From assembly GCA_020723045.1 (NCBI GenBank), contig DYJQ01000045.1, forward strand, positions 1 through 5,665: a DNA stretch of 5,665 nucleotides, given 5' to 3'. Below, piece by piece: positions 5,593 to 5,665 of this stretch. A program made the translations under genes and the position numbers. The notes beneath the pieces were generated by a model, which saw only the letters and a program-made list of their open reading frames with translations, had not been told where the DNA came from and made no database searches. Origin of the DNA: Candidatus Micrarchaeum sp. (GTDB lineage: Archaea > Micrarchaeota > Micrarchaeia > CAILAH01). Numbering within the stretch: the first letter of the stretch is position 1; every line of letters starts with the position of its first letter.

Positions 5593-5620
5593 TGAGTGCA
5601 TTCGTCGTTTAATAGGATTT

Positions 5621-5665
5621 CTACAAACCCGTTCCGGAGGCATACACGACTGCACTGAGTGGCGC
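5621..5665 (-). CDS. Possible 3' end of a gene cut by the window edge
   Basis: From the right edge, one minus-strand frame reads 14 codons, APLSAVVYASGTGL, then TAG at 5621-5623. The composition is protein-like and the stop leaves a 60-bp gap that accommodates the HIT promoter. The other two minus frames are also open here; one ends in TAA at 5586-5588 (residues ending GFVEILLNDECTQE) and would overlap the HIT TATA box, so I prefer the first. The stretch is too short to name a family, and it may not be coding at all. Confidence 0.25.
   Translation of the reverse strand, partial: APLSAVVYASGTGL

Noticed and set aside
5571..5612. A 13-codon hydrophobic ORF on the plus strand, MRRIFLFLSAFVV.
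   Set aside because: There is no ribosome binding site, and it overlaps the HIT promoter; the T-run creates the phenylalanine/leucine content.
5615..5630. Hairpin on the minus strand (GGGTTT, GTAG, AAATCC) that resembled a tRNA T-arm.
   Set aside because: The loop is 4 nt rather than 7, the rest of a tRNA cloverleaf is absent, and one pair is a G-T wobble.

Overview
The window looks archaeal. It has a two-subunit 2-oxoacid:ferredoxin oxidoreductase with a fused gamma-alpha chain, a short asparaginyl-tRNA-synthetase-like enzyme of the archaeal asparagine-synthetase type, and a winged-helix/TrmB-like regulator. It also shows A/T-rich TATA boxes at archaeal spacing, GGTGAT-type Shine-Dalgarno (SD) sites, and apparently leaderless first genes. 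Base composition is moderate and AGG arginine codons are common. I cannot fix the lineage from this sequence alone; a DPANN/Micrarchaeota-like or other uncultured archaeon is a guess, not a result.

Layout. On the minus strand at the left lie an asparagine-synthetase-like gene (883-1875) and, 41 bp downstream of it, a TrmB-like regulator (29-841). Facing the opposite way is an unrecognised 107-residue basic protein (1992-2315). The gap between the divergent genes holds a perfect 10-bp inverted repeat (1921-1947). Its centre is equidistant (58-59 bp) from the two SD-supported start codons, which suggests a symmetric bidirectional promoter or operator. Next, on the plus strand, come korA (2392-4272) and korB (4269 or 4272-5141), translationally coupled through an ATGA overlap and ending in a run of T tracts. 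A HIT-family (histidine triad) protein (5159-5560, minus) converges on korB with a 17-bp gap. The last ~100 bp hold the HIT promoter and possibly the 3' end of another minus-strand gene.

How the genes work together. KorA and KorB form one enzyme that oxidatively decarboxylates a 2-oxoacid (pyruvate or 2-oxoglutarate) to the acyl-CoA and passes the electrons to ferredoxin. The asparagine-synthetase-like protein would make asparagine from aspartate. The regulator directly downstream could control itself and perhaps neighbouring genes, since small palindromes sit where archaeal repressors usually bind, but this is inference. I see no mobile element, CRISPR array, tRNA/rRNA gene or defence system. 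The contents are mostly housekeeping metabolism; the least explained parts are the 107-residue orphan, the symmetric divergent promoter, and the variant sequences in the HIT and asparagine-synthetase-like proteins.
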